From SHZL01 sp963815185 (GTDB taxonomy: Bacteria > Pseudomonadota > Gammaproteobacteria > Xanthomonadales > SZUA-36): DNA of 64,000 bases. Numbering within the stretch: the stretch's first letter is position 1; each line of letters opens with the position of its first letter. Where the stretch lies: the NCBI GenBank assembly GCA_963815185.1, contig CAWFGC010000002.1, forward strand, positions 92,062 to 156,061, written 5' to 3'. Below the pieces are notes generated by a model that saw only the letters and a list, made by a program, of their open reading frames with translations, ran no database searches and was not told the DNA's origin. The position numbers and the translations under genes were made by a program. Of this stretch, positions 48,309 through 58,534 are shown piece after piece.

Positions 48309-50443
48309 GCTTTTTCGAAGAACTCAAACGCCGGAATGTGTTTCGGGTGGCGATGGTTTACACGATCGCCTCATGGCTGCTGATGCAGGTCGCCGACCTG
48401 GTGTTCCCGCGCATCGGCCTGCCCGATTCGGCGGTGACTCTGGTCATAGCCCTGCTCGGCCTGGGTTTCATTCCCGCGCTGATTTTCGCCTGGGCGTTTG
48501 AAATGACGCCGGAAGGCATCAAGAAAGAAAAGGATGTTGACCGCAGCCAATCCATTACCCCCCAGACCGGACGCAAACTGGATCGTGCCATTATCGGCAT
48601 CCTGGTCCTCGCGCTGGCTTATTTTGCTTATGATAAGTTCGCAATGACGCCAGCCCAGGATGGGCAGCCCATGCAGAAAGCGGAAAATACGCAACCCGCG
48701 GGCGGTGAAAAGTCAATCGCCGTTCTGCCCTTCGTCAATATGAGCGAAGATGCCAGTAACGAATATTTCTCCGATGGCATTTCCGAAGAAATCCTCAATG
48801 CGCTGGCCAAGGTAAAAGAACTCAAAGTCGCAGGCCGCACATCGTCTTTTGCTTTCAAGGGTCACAATGAAGACCTGCGCAAAATCGGTGAAACCCTGGG
48901 CGTGGAGAACATTCTGGAAGGCTCGGTGCGCAAATCCGGCGATGAAGTCCGCATCACCGCCCAGCTGATCCAGGTGAGCGATGGCTTCCACTTGTGGTCG
49001 GAGAGTTACGATCGCAAGCTCGATAACGTATTTGCCATCCAGGACGAGATTGCCCAGGCCATCCTGAAGGAGATGAAGACCACTTTGCTGGAAGATGAGG
49101 CAGAGGTCATAGCCGCCACACGCACCGATTCAAAGGCATACGATCTTTACCTGTTGGCCAAGCAACGCATGTACGAGCGAACCCACCTGACCATCGAATC
49201 GGCGAGCGGGCTGCTGGACAAGGCCATAGCCATCGACCCACAATACGCGCCGGCTTATGCGCAGCGCGGAATCGCTTCCCTGCTGCTGTCCGTGGACAGC
49301 TACGGCGATATTCCGCAGGACCAGGCCCAGGCACAAGCCAAGCTGTACCTGGACAAGGCCTTGCAGCTCGATCCCAACCTGGCTGAAGCCTGGGCCGGAT
49401 TGGGTTTGTATTACACCGGACCGCCGCCGCAGCCGGACAAAGGCATACCCGTGCTGGAAAAGGCACTCTCCATCAACCCCAACCTGAATGATGCCGGCAA
49501 CTGGCTGGTTCTGACGCTCTGGAGTGCGAACCGTGCGTCTGAAGCCGCAACCCTGCTTGATGCGATCATCGAACGCGATCCACTGTATAAGCCGGCCATC
49601 GGAAACCGGGCGTTTCAACTGGGCGCGATGGGCCAGATCGATGAAGCCAGGGCATACCTGGAGAGTGTCGAGCCATTTTATCCGGGCGACCCTTCAATGG
49701 AGGGAAACCGGGCTTGGGTCGACCTCGCCGACGGTGCGATCGCCTCTGGCCTCAAGCGCGCGGAATCCGCGCTGAATCAGGAGCCTTCCGATCGCACCTA
49801 CCGGGTGAGTGTGAACCAGGGCCGCTATGAGACGCATCAATTTGATCAGGTCTTTGACGATCATTTTTCAGACTACTATGTGCGTGCCCTTTTCAACCTC
49901 GGCCGGATCGAGGAAGCGACCATCCAGGCGACTGAAATAGCGGCTTCCGGAAAGGTTGGGGCCCTGTTTGCTTTGCTCAATGCAAGTGACCAGTCCGGGT
50001 TATTGATCCAATACCTGGAACAACACTGGCCGGATCTGGAGGCCTTTGAACAGGCTGTGCCGCCGGACGGGCTGTGGGGATACCGCGAAATGGCGGATAT
50101 CGCGCTGGCCTATCGCCGCGCTGGCAACCAGGCTGTATTCGACGAGGCCATGGCGGCGCTTCGTGCCGCCAGTGACAAGACCCTGGCCCAGGGTGTACAG
50201 CACGGTGATTTCCTGATGGTGCTCGCCGCCTACCACGCGATGGCCGGTGAAACGGATGAGGCGCTGCAGCGGATCGCCCAGGCCGTCGACAGAGGCTTGA
50301 TCGTCTCGGCTAAAATCAGTAAGGAATACCCTTATTTCAGGGAACTCGACGGCAACCCCGAATACGAGGCCATCCAGCGCCGCATGATCGATCACCTGAA
50401 CCGCGAACGCGCGCAGCTTGGCCTGGAACCGGTATCGACGTGA
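48305..50443 (+). CDS. TolB-like/TPR membrane protein, array copy 6
   Basis: It is intact, 712 residues from ATG 48305, which overlaps the stop of copy 5; the open frame further upstream is only the copy 5 end in another frame. Helices at about 13-33, 43-65 and 94-110; basic cytoplasmic loop TPEGIKKEKDVDRSQSITPQ; TolB-like domain at about 136-265; TPR region to 690 (AIDPQYAPAYAQRGIASLLL, LDPNLAEAWAGLGLYYTGPP). The tail is LGLEPVST. Its TM2-side sequence (FPRIGLPDSAVTLVIALLGL) is the most different of the block, the rest nearly matches copies 5 and 7. Confidence 0.86.
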   Translation: MSFFEELKRRNVFRVAMVYTIASWLLMQVADLVFPRIGLPDSAVTLVIALLGLGFIPALIFAWAFEMTPEGIKKEKDVDRSQSITPQTGRKLDRAIIGILVLALAYFAYDKFAMTPAQDGQPMQKAENTQPAGGEKSIAVLPFVNMSEDASNEYFSDGISEEILNALAKVKELKVAGRTSSFAFKGHNEDLRKIGETLGVENILEGSVRKSGDEVRITAQLIQVSDGFHLWSESYDRKLDNVFAIQDEIAQAILKEMKTTLLEDEAEVIAATRTDSKAYDLYLLAKQRMYERTHLTIESASGLLDKAIAIDPQYAPAYAQRGIASLLLSVDSYGDIPQDQAQAQAKLYLDKALQLDPNLAEAWAGLGLYYTGPPPQPDKGIPVLEKALSINPNLNDAGNWLVLTLWSANRASEAATLLDAIIERDPLYKPAIGNRAFQLGAMGQIDEARAYLESVEPFYPGDPSMEGNRAWVDLADGAIASGLKRAESALNQEPSDRTYRVSVNQGRYETHQFDQVFDDHFSDYYVRALFNLGRIEEATIQATEIAASGKVGALFALLNASDQSGLLIQYLEQHWPDLEAFEQAVPPDGLWGYREMADIALAYRRAGNQAVFDEAMAALRAASDKTLAQGVQHGDFLMVLAAYHAMAGETDEALQRIAQAVDRGLIVSAKISKEYPYFRELDGNPEYEAIQRRMIDHLNRERAQLGLEPVST

Positions 50444-50450
50444 GCCGCTT

Positions 50451-52625
50451 ATGAGCACGACACCCAGCTTCTTCGAGGAACTCATGCGGCGCAACGTAGT
50501 GCGGGTTGGCGTTGTTTACCTGATCGCGGCCTGGCTGCTGGCCCAGGTGGCCGACCTGATGCTGGAAAGCTTTCATGCACCGGACTGGGTGATCCAGGCC
50601 ATCCTGGTGGTGCTGATCATCGGGTTTCCGCTGGCGCTGATTTTTGCCTGGGCTTTTGAACTGACACCCGAGGGCCTGAAGAAAGAAAAGGACGTCGACC
50701 GCAGCCAGTCAATTACTCCCCAAACCGGGCGTAAACTGGACCGCAGTATCATCGCAATTCTGGTCGTCGCGTTGGCGTACTTCGTTTGGCAATCGACAGA
50801 AAAAGGATCACAGCCCGCTTCCTCCGGCACGCAGCCTACAAGCGAGCAGACCATGGATGGAGATAAAAGACCGGCCGTGGCGAAGGCCAAGTCCATAGCC
50901 GTCCTCCCCTTCGTCAACATGAGCTCCGACCCGGAACAGGAATATTTCTCCGACGGTATCTCGGAGGAAATTCTGAACGCGCTGGCCAAGGTGAAAGAAC
51001 TGAAAGTGGCGGGACGCACGTCGTCCTTCGCGTTCAAAGGCCACAATGAAGACCTGCGCCAGATCGGTGAAACCCTGGGCGTGAGCCACATTCTCGAAGG
51101 CTCAGTGCGCAAGTCCGGCAGCAAGGTGCGCATCACCGCGCAGCTGATCCAGGTTGGCGACGGTTTCCACGTCTGGTCGGATACCTATGATCGCGAACTG
51201 ACCGACGTGTTCGAAATCCAGGATGAGATTGCCACCGCGATCCTGGAACAATTGAAAGCTGCTTTGATGGGCCAGGGGTCTGAAACGGAGGTGGTCGCCG
51301 CTGCACGCACCGATTCGGAGGTTTACGATCAGTATCTGCTGGCGCGCCAACGCATCTATGAGCGTACGCGCCTCAGCATAGAGTCCGCAGCAGAACTGCT
51401 GGACAAGGCCATCGCGCAAGATCCGGGCTACGCCCCGGCCTACGCCCAGCGCGGCATCGCGGCGCTGCTGCTCTCCGACAGAAATTACGGCGAAACAGCA
51501 GAGGCGGAAGCTGAAAGTCAGGCCAAACTTTACCTTGACAAGGCGTTGGAACTCGACCCCGATCTGGCCGAGGGCTGGGCCGGCCTCGGCCTGTATCACG
51601 GCAACCGCCCCGGGGAGAATCTGCAGGCCATCGAGGCCCTGAAAAAAGCCCTGGCCATCAACCCCAACCTGATCGATGCCAGCAACTGGCTGCAGATCGA
51701 ATATGGCGATATGGGCGAGAACCTGCAGGCGATGCAGATCCTGGAGGATATGGTTCAGCGCGACCCGCTGTATCCGCCGGGCTTTGGCAACGCGGTGCAG
51801 ACTTACAACCTGTTCGGGCAACAGGAAAAATCCTGGGCCTTGCTCGACAAAATCCGGCCATTCCTGCCGAATAACCCGCAGATATTGCAGGCCGAGGCGG
51901 TTACCTGGCTATCCCTTGGGCAGCCTGAGAAAGCAATGCCCTTAATGGAAACGGCACTGAAGCAGCAACCCAGCGATGCGGTGATCCGGGCCTGGTTTTC
52001 CGCGGGGCTGCTGCAGACCGGTCAATTCGAGCGGATTGTGGAACAGGGAGACCCGCGGTTCAAGCCGCTCACGCTTGCGCTTTTGAACCGCCCCGAGGAA
52101 GCCCTCGGGATTGCGAGGAAACTGGCGGGGGAAGGCAACCCGCAACCCTTGATCACGGTCCTCAGCATGACCGGCCAGCAAAAGCAGCTTGTCGAATTCA
52201 TCGAATCGCGCTGGCCCGACCTGGCGGCTTTTGAGCGGGAAAACCCGGACAACGGAACCGGCTATGGCCCGATGCTGAACATTGCACGAGCCTACGCCGC
52301 GATGGGCAACGAGGCCCGCTTCAATGACGCGATGGCGCGTGTGCGGGCCACGCATGACCGTTCCATCGAACAGGGCATTGCCGGACAGTTCTACCTTGCC
52401 GATGAGGCCCGCTACTACCTGCTTTCCGGCGACCAGGAAAAGGCTCTGGATGCGCTGGCGCAAGCCGTTGACCAGGGTCTTGTGGTGAGCGCCCCGTTCA
52501 TTCGGCTCTGGCCGGAAATGAATGCCCTGTCCGGCGAGCCTCGCTTTGAAGCCCTCCAGGCGCGCATGTTCGAAAAGGTCAATACCGCGCGCGCCGAACT
52601 CGGGCTGGAGCCCCTGTCGACATGA
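50451..52625 (+). CDS. TolB-like/TPR membrane protein, array copy 7
   Basis: It is intact, 724 residues from ATG 50451 (MSTTPSFFEELMRRNVVRVG), seven bases after the copy 6 stop. The three-helix module, a longer polar linker (about residues 118-145), the TolB-like domain (KSIAVLPFVNMSSDPEQEYF, ILEGSVRKSGSKVRITAQLI, YDRELTDVFEIQDEI) and TPRs (ALELDPDLAEGWAGLGLYHG) follow. The tail LGLEPLST ends on a TGA that overlaps the copy 8 ATG. Later repeats are the least conserved part among the copies, suggesting that the binding surface, not the membrane part, has diversified. Confidence 0.86.
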   Translation: MSTTPSFFEELMRRNVVRVGVVYLIAAWLLAQVADLMLESFHAPDWVIQAILVVLIIGFPLALIFAWAFELTPEGLKKEKDVDRSQSITPQTGRKLDRSIIAILVVALAYFVWQSTEKGSQPASSGTQPTSEQTMDGDKRPAVAKAKSIAVLPFVNMSSDPEQEYFSDGISEEILNALAKVKELKVAGRTSSFAFKGHNEDLRQIGETLGVSHILEGSVRKSGSKVRITAQLIQVGDGFHVWSDTYDRELTDVFEIQDEIATAILEQLKAALMGQGSETEVVAAARTDSEVYDQYLLARQRIYERTRLSIESAAELLDKAIAQDPGYAPAYAQRGIAALLLSDRNYGETAEAEAESQAKLYLDKALELDPDLAEGWAGLGLYHGNRPGENLQAIEALKKALAINPNLIDASNWLQIEYGDMGENLQAMQILEDMVQRDPLYPPGFGNAVQTYNLFGQQEKSWALLDKIRPFLPNNPQILQAEAVTWLSLGQPEKAMPLMETALKQQPSDAVIRAWFSAGLLQTGQFERIVEQGDPRFKPLTLALLNRPEEALGIARKLAGEGNPQPLITVLSMTGQQKQLVEFIESRWPDLAAFERENPDNGTGYGPMLNIARAYAAMGNEARFNDAMARVRATHDRSIEQGIAGQFYLADEARYYLLSGDQEKALDALAQAVDQGLVVSAPFIRLWPEMNALSGEPRFEALQARMFEKVNTARAELGLEPLST

Positions 52626-54785
52626 GTCTGTTCGAGGAACTCAAACGGCGCAATGTCTTCCGCGTGGCGGTGGCCTACCTGATCACCGCCTGGGTGCTGC
52701 TGCAGATCGCCGACCTGGTGCTGCAAAACATCCATGCGCCGGACTGGGTGATCCAGGCTTTCATGCTGGCGCTGGGGCTGGGATTTCCGGTCGCTGTGAT
52801 TTTCGCCTGGGCATTCGAAATGACCCCGGAAGGGATCAAGAAAGAAAAGGACGTCGATCGCACCCAATCCATCACGCCCCAAACCGGGCGCAAGCTGGAC
52901 TACATCATTATCGGCGTGCTGGCCGTATCGCCGTGGTGTTCCTGTTGTTTGACCGATTCAGCGCCGGGCCGGCTGCGCCTGCGGCCTCCGGGACTGAATC
53001 CGTGGCCTCTGCAGCCGCCTGACGAACTGGCCAAATCCATTGCAGTGCTGCCTTTCGTCAATATGTCTTCCGATCCCGAGCAGGATTATTTCTCCGACGG
53101 CATCTCCGAGGAAATTCTCAATGCGCTGGCGCGGGTCAAGGAACTGAAAGTCGCCGGCCGCACCTCTTCGTTCGAGTTCAAGGGACAGAACGAGGATCTG
53201 CGCAAGATCGGCGAAACCCTGGGCGTGGAAAATATTCTGGAAGGCTCGGTGCGCAAATCCGGCACCAAGGTGCGCATCACCGCCCAGCTAATCCAGGTCA
53301 AGGACGGTTTTCATCATGTGGTCAGATACCTACGATCGTGAATTGACCGATATCTTCACCATCCAGGATGAAATTGCCGGGGCCATACTGGAGCAATTGA
53401 AAGCACAGCTGTTGGGCGATGAGCAGTTGGCGGTTGCCGCGCCACGAGCAAATTCTGAAGCCTACGACCTGTACCTGCTGGCAAAACAGAGAATCTACGA
53501 ACGCACGCGGCCCACGCTGGAAGCCGCCGCCGAAACCCTGGACAGAGCCATCGCGATCGATCCTGAGCTACGCACCCGCATACGCCCAGCGCGGCATTAC
53601 CGCCTTGCTGCTGGCGGAGAAGCAATACGGCAACCTTGCCGAAGGACCAGGCACAGACCCAGGCCAAGCTCTACCTCGACCAGGCGCTGCGGCTGGACCC
53701 GGCAACAACCCGAGGCCCTGGCCGGCCTGGGTCTCTACTACAGCAATATCCCGGGCCGACACGGAGGAAGCCATCAAGCCCCTGGAGCAAGCGCTCGCCA
53801 TCAATCCCAACCTGATCAATGCCAGCAATTGGCTGCAGAGCGCGTATGCGAGACGCCGGCAGGCTGGCCGAATCGATGCAGATACTTGAAACAGATGCTG
53901 GAAAAGGATCCGCTTATATCGTCCCGGCATCGCCAATCTGAGTCGGATGTATGTGGTTCGGGGGGAATTGGACAAAGCCAGGGCCATGGTCGAACGCATC
54001 CGGCCGTTCATGCCAAACGATCCGTTCCTGTACCGGATAGAAGCGGGTATCCGCTATGCCCAGGGTCATGCCGGCAGAGGGGCTGTTGCTGATGGAAAAG
54101 GCCCTGGAAATACAGCCGGACAATTTTCCCAACGTCACGTTGCGCGGGCGAGGATTGATGGACACGGCGCAGTGGGAACGGGCGGCCGAGAAAGGCGGTC
54201 CGTCAGCAACGGGCTTTTGCGCTGCAAATGCTGGGCCGCAGCGAAGAAGCGACCATGCTGGCCCGAACACTGGCCGACTCGGGGGAGGACGTAGGCACCC
54301 TGATCAGCCTGTTGGCCAATTTCGGCAAGCCCGAAGAAGCGATCCGGTTTTTCGAGGAACGCTGGCCCAGTCTGGAAGCCTACGAGAAAGACTATCCGCC
54401 CCTGGGAAGCGGTGATATTGGAGCCATGCTCGACATCGCCTATGCTTACGGCAGCGTGGGCAATCAGAACCGTTTCGATGAAGCCTTGGTCCGTGGCACG
54501 CTCGGCGCTCGACTCCGCAGACGAACTGGGATTCAGACAACTCTTGGGTTGATTTCATCAATGCGGTCTATTACGCGATGGCCGGGGACCAGGGAAAGGG
54601 CATTGGCTTTGATTTCGACGGCGGTAGATAAAGGATCTAGTGAATGGAGGGCGGTTGAGCGACTGGCTGGGCCGGCTCTGAAAGTGCTGGAGGGCGATGC
54701 GGAATACGAAGCCATCCAGGCGCGCATGTTCGAACACCTGAATGCCGAGCGTAAGGAATTGGGCCTGGAGCCAATGTCGACATGA
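52622..54785 (+). pseudogene. TolB-like/TPR membrane protein, array copy 8 (many frameshifts)
   Basis: It starts as a normal member (MSLFEELKRRNVFRVAVAYL), but the frame changes near 52928 and again near 53015 (compensating), at about 53313 (FHHV where FHLW is expected), 53567, several times between 53640 and 53950, near 54065 and near 54500. Read piecewise, the family sequence is still there: YAPAYAQRGITALLLAEKQY, ALAINPNLINASNWLQSAYA, RWPSLEAYEKDYPPLGSGDI, and the tail LGLEPMST. Substitutions to stops are rare while one-base shifts are frequent, which fits poor sequence quality in a repeated region at least as well as true decay. It overlaps copy 7 by four bases. Confidence 0.75.
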
Positions 54786-54815
54786 CCCGCCTGGACCTTC
54801 CATGGCGAATTTCCG

Positions 54816-56961
54816 ATGAGCCTGTTCGAAGAACTCAAACGCCGTAACGTATTCCGTGTGGGCATCGCGTACGTGGTCACCTCCTGGCTGCTGGTCCAGA
54901 TCCTGGAAGTGGTGCTGGACAGTTTTGGCAGCCCGGATTGGGTGATGAAGACGGTGCTGGTTATCCTTGCGGCCGGTCTGCCCCTGGCCCTGATTTTCGC
55001 CTGGGCGTTCGAATTGACACCTGAGGGCCTGAAGAAAGAGAAGGATGTAGACCGCACTCAGTCCATCACACCTCAAACGGGACGCAAGCTGGATTTCGTC
55101 ATCATCGGCATTCTGGCGGTGGCGGTGACTGTTCCTGCTGTTTGATCGCTTCTGGACCGGGGCGGGTGCGCCGGCGACCGCTGAAAGCGGCTCTGCTGCA
55201 GGCGAGGTGGCCATTGAGCGGGCCAAATCCATCGCGGTGCTGCCCTTCGTCAACATGTGTTCAGATCCGGAGCAGGAATACTTCTCCGACGGCATATCGG
55301 AGGAAATTCTCAACGCGTTGGCGCGGGTCAAGGGACTGAAAGTCGCCGGCCGCACGTCTTCGTTCGAATTCAAGGGACAGAACAAGGACCTGAGGAAAAT
55401 CGGCGAGACGCTGGGTGTGGAGAACATCCTCGAAGGCTCGGTGCGCAAGTCCGGCAACACGGTGCGCATCACCGCCCAACTGATCCAGGCCAAGGACGGC
55501 TTTCACCTGTGGTCAGATACCTATGACCGCGAACTGGACAATGTCTTCGCCATCCAGGACGAGATCGCGGCCGCCATTCTCGAGCAACTGAAAGCGACTC
55601 TGATCGGTGACGATAAGGCAAGCCTGGCAGCCGACCGCACCAACTCCGAAGCCTACGATTACTACCTGCTGGCCAAGCAGCACATGAATGAGCGCAAGGA
55701 GGCGCCTTTGCAGTCGGCGGTGGCATTGCTGGACAAGGCCATTGCACTGGACCCGAACTATGCGCCCGCCTATGCGCAAAGAGCGGTCGCCACCATGCTT
55801 TTGAGTGACCATAATTACGGATCCATTCCCCGCGAGCAGGCCCTGGAGCAGGCCCGGCTGTATATCGACAAATCCCTGTCCCTGGACCCGGACCTGGCCG
55901 AAGCCAACGCCGCCCTGGGGCTTTATCACTCCACCCGCCCGGGCGAATCTGCACTGGCCGTCCAGGCGCTGCAAAAAGCCCTGGCCGTCAATCCCAACCT
56001 GGTGGACGCCTCCAACTGGCTGACTGGCGCGCTGGGTAACCTGGGGCGCTGGACCGAAGCTCTCAGCACCTTCCAGGGCATGGTGGAACGGGATCCCTTC
56101 TACAGGCCGGGCATTTCTGGTCTCGTTAACCTCTATAACTTCACTGGCAAAACACCGGAGTCCTGGGCATTCCTCGATCGGATCAGCCCCTTCTTTCCCG
56201 ACGACCCCATGCTGTCTGCGCTAAGAGGGGACACACACATGGCGGAAGGCCATCCGGGTGACGCACTGCCGCTATACGAGTCCGCGCAGGAACGTGAGCC
56301 AGGCAGCGCCGCCTATCGTCAAGACCTTGGCGTCGCGCTGGTGGTTTCCGGGCAATACGAACGTGCGCTCGAGATCGGGGAACCGTGGATAAGAGCCTGG
56401 GCCCTGTCCCTGTTGGACCGCCAGGAGGAAGCCCGGATGATCGTCACGAAAATGGCTTCCAGCGGAGAAGATGTCGACAGCTATTTGGCGCTCGACGTGA
56501 TGACGGGAAATAACGCCGCGGCCATTGAATTTTTTGAAACTCGCTGGCCCGATTTCGATGCGTTTGAGGCCGATTTTCCTCCGCTGGGAAGAGGCAATAT
56601 CCAAAGTTATGCAGACATCGCACAGGCTTACAGCGCCGTGGGAAACGAAGAGCGCTTCCGGGAAGCAATGAAACGGTTCCGGATACACCTGGACCGTGCA
56701 CACGAACTGGGTTGGAAATTTACCGAACTGCCCGTCCTGGAAGCCATGTATTTCACGCTGTCCGGTGACCAGGACCAGGCATTGGAGCACCTTGACGAGG
56801 CCGTGAACGAAGGCTACCTGGGCTATCCGCGAATGAGCAAGCAATGGGTGCAGTTGAAACCGCTGGAAGGGGAACCCACCTATGAAGCTATCCAGACCCG
56901 AATGGTGGAGCACCTCAATGCCGAGCGTGCGAAAGTGGGCTTGGGGCCGATGAGCATATGA
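54816..56961 (+). CDS. TolB-like/TPR membrane protein, array copy 9 (frameshifted)
   Basis: MSLFEELKRRNVFRVGIAYV and the three-helix module end in a shift near 55127; the right frame continues FLLFDRFWTGAGAPATAE and then KSIAVLPFVNMCSDPEQEYF. The TolB-like domain (ILEGSVRKSGNTVRITAQLI, YDRELDNVFAIQDEI) and TPRs (ALDPNYAPAYAQRAVATMLL, SLDPDLAEANAALGLYHSTR) are complete. The tail is VGLGPMSI. Expected length is about 715 residues. It is the last member of the array; 163 bases without a clear feature separate it from the DUF2628 gene. Confidence 0.8.
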
Positions 56962-57124
56962 ACCGTTGGATGAAATGACCGGGATGACCAATGGCACGGT
57001 GGCAAAACCGGTCTATCTGCTAACATGGGTCAGTTTTGATAAACGGGCAGGATTGACGGTAAAACTCAGGAATCTCTGACCTGAATCATTGTCGAATAAA
57101 TGGGATTGTTATAGAGTTTCATTG

Positions 57125-57526
57125 ATGCACGTATTTGACATATACCACCACCCCATATACGGCGACGAAGCCGTGCGGCGTGGTTTTTCCTGGCTGGCTT
57201 TCCTTGTGCCTTCCGTCTGGGCCGTGCGCCGCGGACTGGGCTGGACCACACTGTTTCTGGTGGCCGCTTCAACGGTTATGTTTGATATTGCAGAACTCGC
57301 CAGCTTGCTGGCCGACTGGCCCTTGCTGCAAATCCCCGTGCTGCTCCTGATGGTCGTCGTGGTGGGCGTGTTACCGGGTTTTGCCGGCTACCGCTGGCAC
57401 GCTGAGCACCTGCGCGAAGAACACTTCAAACATAAATGCACGATTGTCGCCGGCGGGCGACGTCAGGCCATCAAGGCCGCCAATGACGACCGTTACGTCA
57501 CCGAGATCCGCATCGCTTCGATCTGA
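57125..57526 (+). CDS. DUF2628 membrane protein
   Basis: This 133-residue protein starts MHVFDIYHHPIYGDEAVRRG and FSWLAFLVPSVWAVRRGLGW, the usual opening of DUF2628 proteins, with helices at about 22-40, 42-60 and 68-92. The C-terminus is basic and soluble. ATG 57125 is chosen because the conserved domain begins there. Function unknown; small inner-membrane protein. Confidence 0.8.
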   Translation: MHVFDIYHHPIYGDEAVRRGFSWLAFLVPSVWAVRRGLGWTTLFLVAASTVMFDIAELASLLADWPLLQIPVLLLMVVVVGVLPGFAGYRWHAEHLREEHFKHKCTIVAGGRRQAIKAANDDRYVTEIRIASI

Positions 57527-57552
57527 GTTACCAGTAAGGATCAGAGCATACC

Positions 57553-57628
57553 TGGGGTCAGAGTAAAATTTCATAGCGGAAGGATTGATGCATACCGCTG
57601 CAAGGCATGAAATTTTACTCTGACCCCA
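57553..57628. repeat. Palindromic element with GGGGTCAGAGTAAAA core, copy B
   Basis: Two perfect 22-base arms (57553-57574 and 57607-57628) flank a 32-base centre that has its own small stem (AGCGG and CCGCT). The arm shares GGGGTCAGAGTAAAA with the element at 37251-37296. The centre differs between the two copies. Together they bracket the TPR array. Confidence 0.85.
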
Positions 57629-57795
57629 TTGCTCGCTTTGAAGATCGCTGCGGCCAGCCGCACAAGTCCCATTTCAGAAACACCCGCAACAGGTGTACCC
57701 TATAAGCCTGAGTGCATGGTCACTCAGATGACGACTGCTAACCCCAATATTGGGCTAAACCACAATAACCAGCCAAAAATAGGGAGAATCGAATC

Positions 57796-58469
57796 GTGGA
57801 ACTTGCACTGCTTCAAGGCAACGCACTTGCCTTCCTTATCAGGTGGATACACCTGCTCGCCGGCGTGGCCTGGATTGGCCTGCTGTGGTACTTCAATTTT
57901 GTCCAGGGGGAGTATTTCAAGGAAGCCGATGGCTCCTCCAAGTCTGACGCCATTCGTAAACTGGTGCCACGTGCTTTGTGGTGGTTCCGCTGGGGCGCGA
58001 TGTTCACCTTCCTGAGCGGCATTTCGCTGCTGGGAGTCAAGCACCTGACCGGCTACGGCATTCTCGTTGGCGCCACGATGGGCATCATCATGTTCCTCAA
58101 CGTCTGGCTGATCATCTGGCCCGCCCAGAAGATCGTCATCGCCTCGGCCGAGAAAGTGGCGGCCGGCGGTGAAGCGGATCCCGCCGCCGCGGGCGCTGCG
58201 GGCAAGGCCGGCCTGGCATCGAGAACCAACACGCTGTTTTCCATCCCGATGCTGTTTTTCATGGCCTCTTCGGTGCACCTCAGCCAACTGGCGGTACCGC
58301 ATTGGCAGCGCCAGCATCCTGTCGAAAATCGTGGTGTTCGGTCTGATCCTGTTGCTTGCGATCAACGGCGTTAAAGGCAAAACCGGGCCCGATGACCAGT
58401 GTCAAAGGCGTCATTCACATGGGCTTGTTGCTTACTCTGGTGCTGTATCTCGGTGTCGATGTGCTGTGA
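57796..58469 (+). CDS. Urate-hydroxylase (PuuD) N-terminal-type membrane protein (frameshifted)
   Basis: It resembles the membrane domain of PuuD urate hydroxylase (Urate_ox_N): FLIRWIHLLAGVAWIGLLWY, ALWWFRWGAMFTFLSGISLL, FLNVWLIIWPAQKIVIAS, RTNTLFSIPMLFFMASS. Two shifts, near 58305 and 58392, separate ILSKIVVFGLILLLAINGVK and TSVKGVIHMGLLLTLVLYLG from the first part. The joined product is about 223 residues and lacks the C-terminal cytochrome c domain of full PuuD, so the activity on urate is uncertain. A strong terminator follows. Confidence 0.78.
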
Positions 58470-58489
58470 GTAAGCAGGTTTGATTGGTA

Positions 58490-58520
58490 AAAAAGGGCCG
58501 CGATCGCGGCCCTTTTTATT
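58490..58520. terminator. Bidirectional rho-independent terminator
   Basis: A 24-base perfect palindrome of AAAGGGCCGCGA and its complement is flanked by A and T runs. It lies between the convergent PuuD-like and aceA genes and can end both transcripts. Confidence 0.9.
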
Positions 58521-58534
58521 TGCCGGTTAAAACC

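Noticed and set aside
37350..56961. Array proteins as CadC/HilA-type transcription regulators or adenylate cyclases
   Set aside because: No winged-helix DNA-binding domain or cyclase catalytic domain is visible; only the TolB-like and TPR parts resemble those proteins.
37350..56961. Array as CRISPR or short tandem repeat
   Set aside because: The repeat unit is a whole gene of about 2.1 kb with diverged copies; no short repeat-spacer structure is present anywhere in the window.
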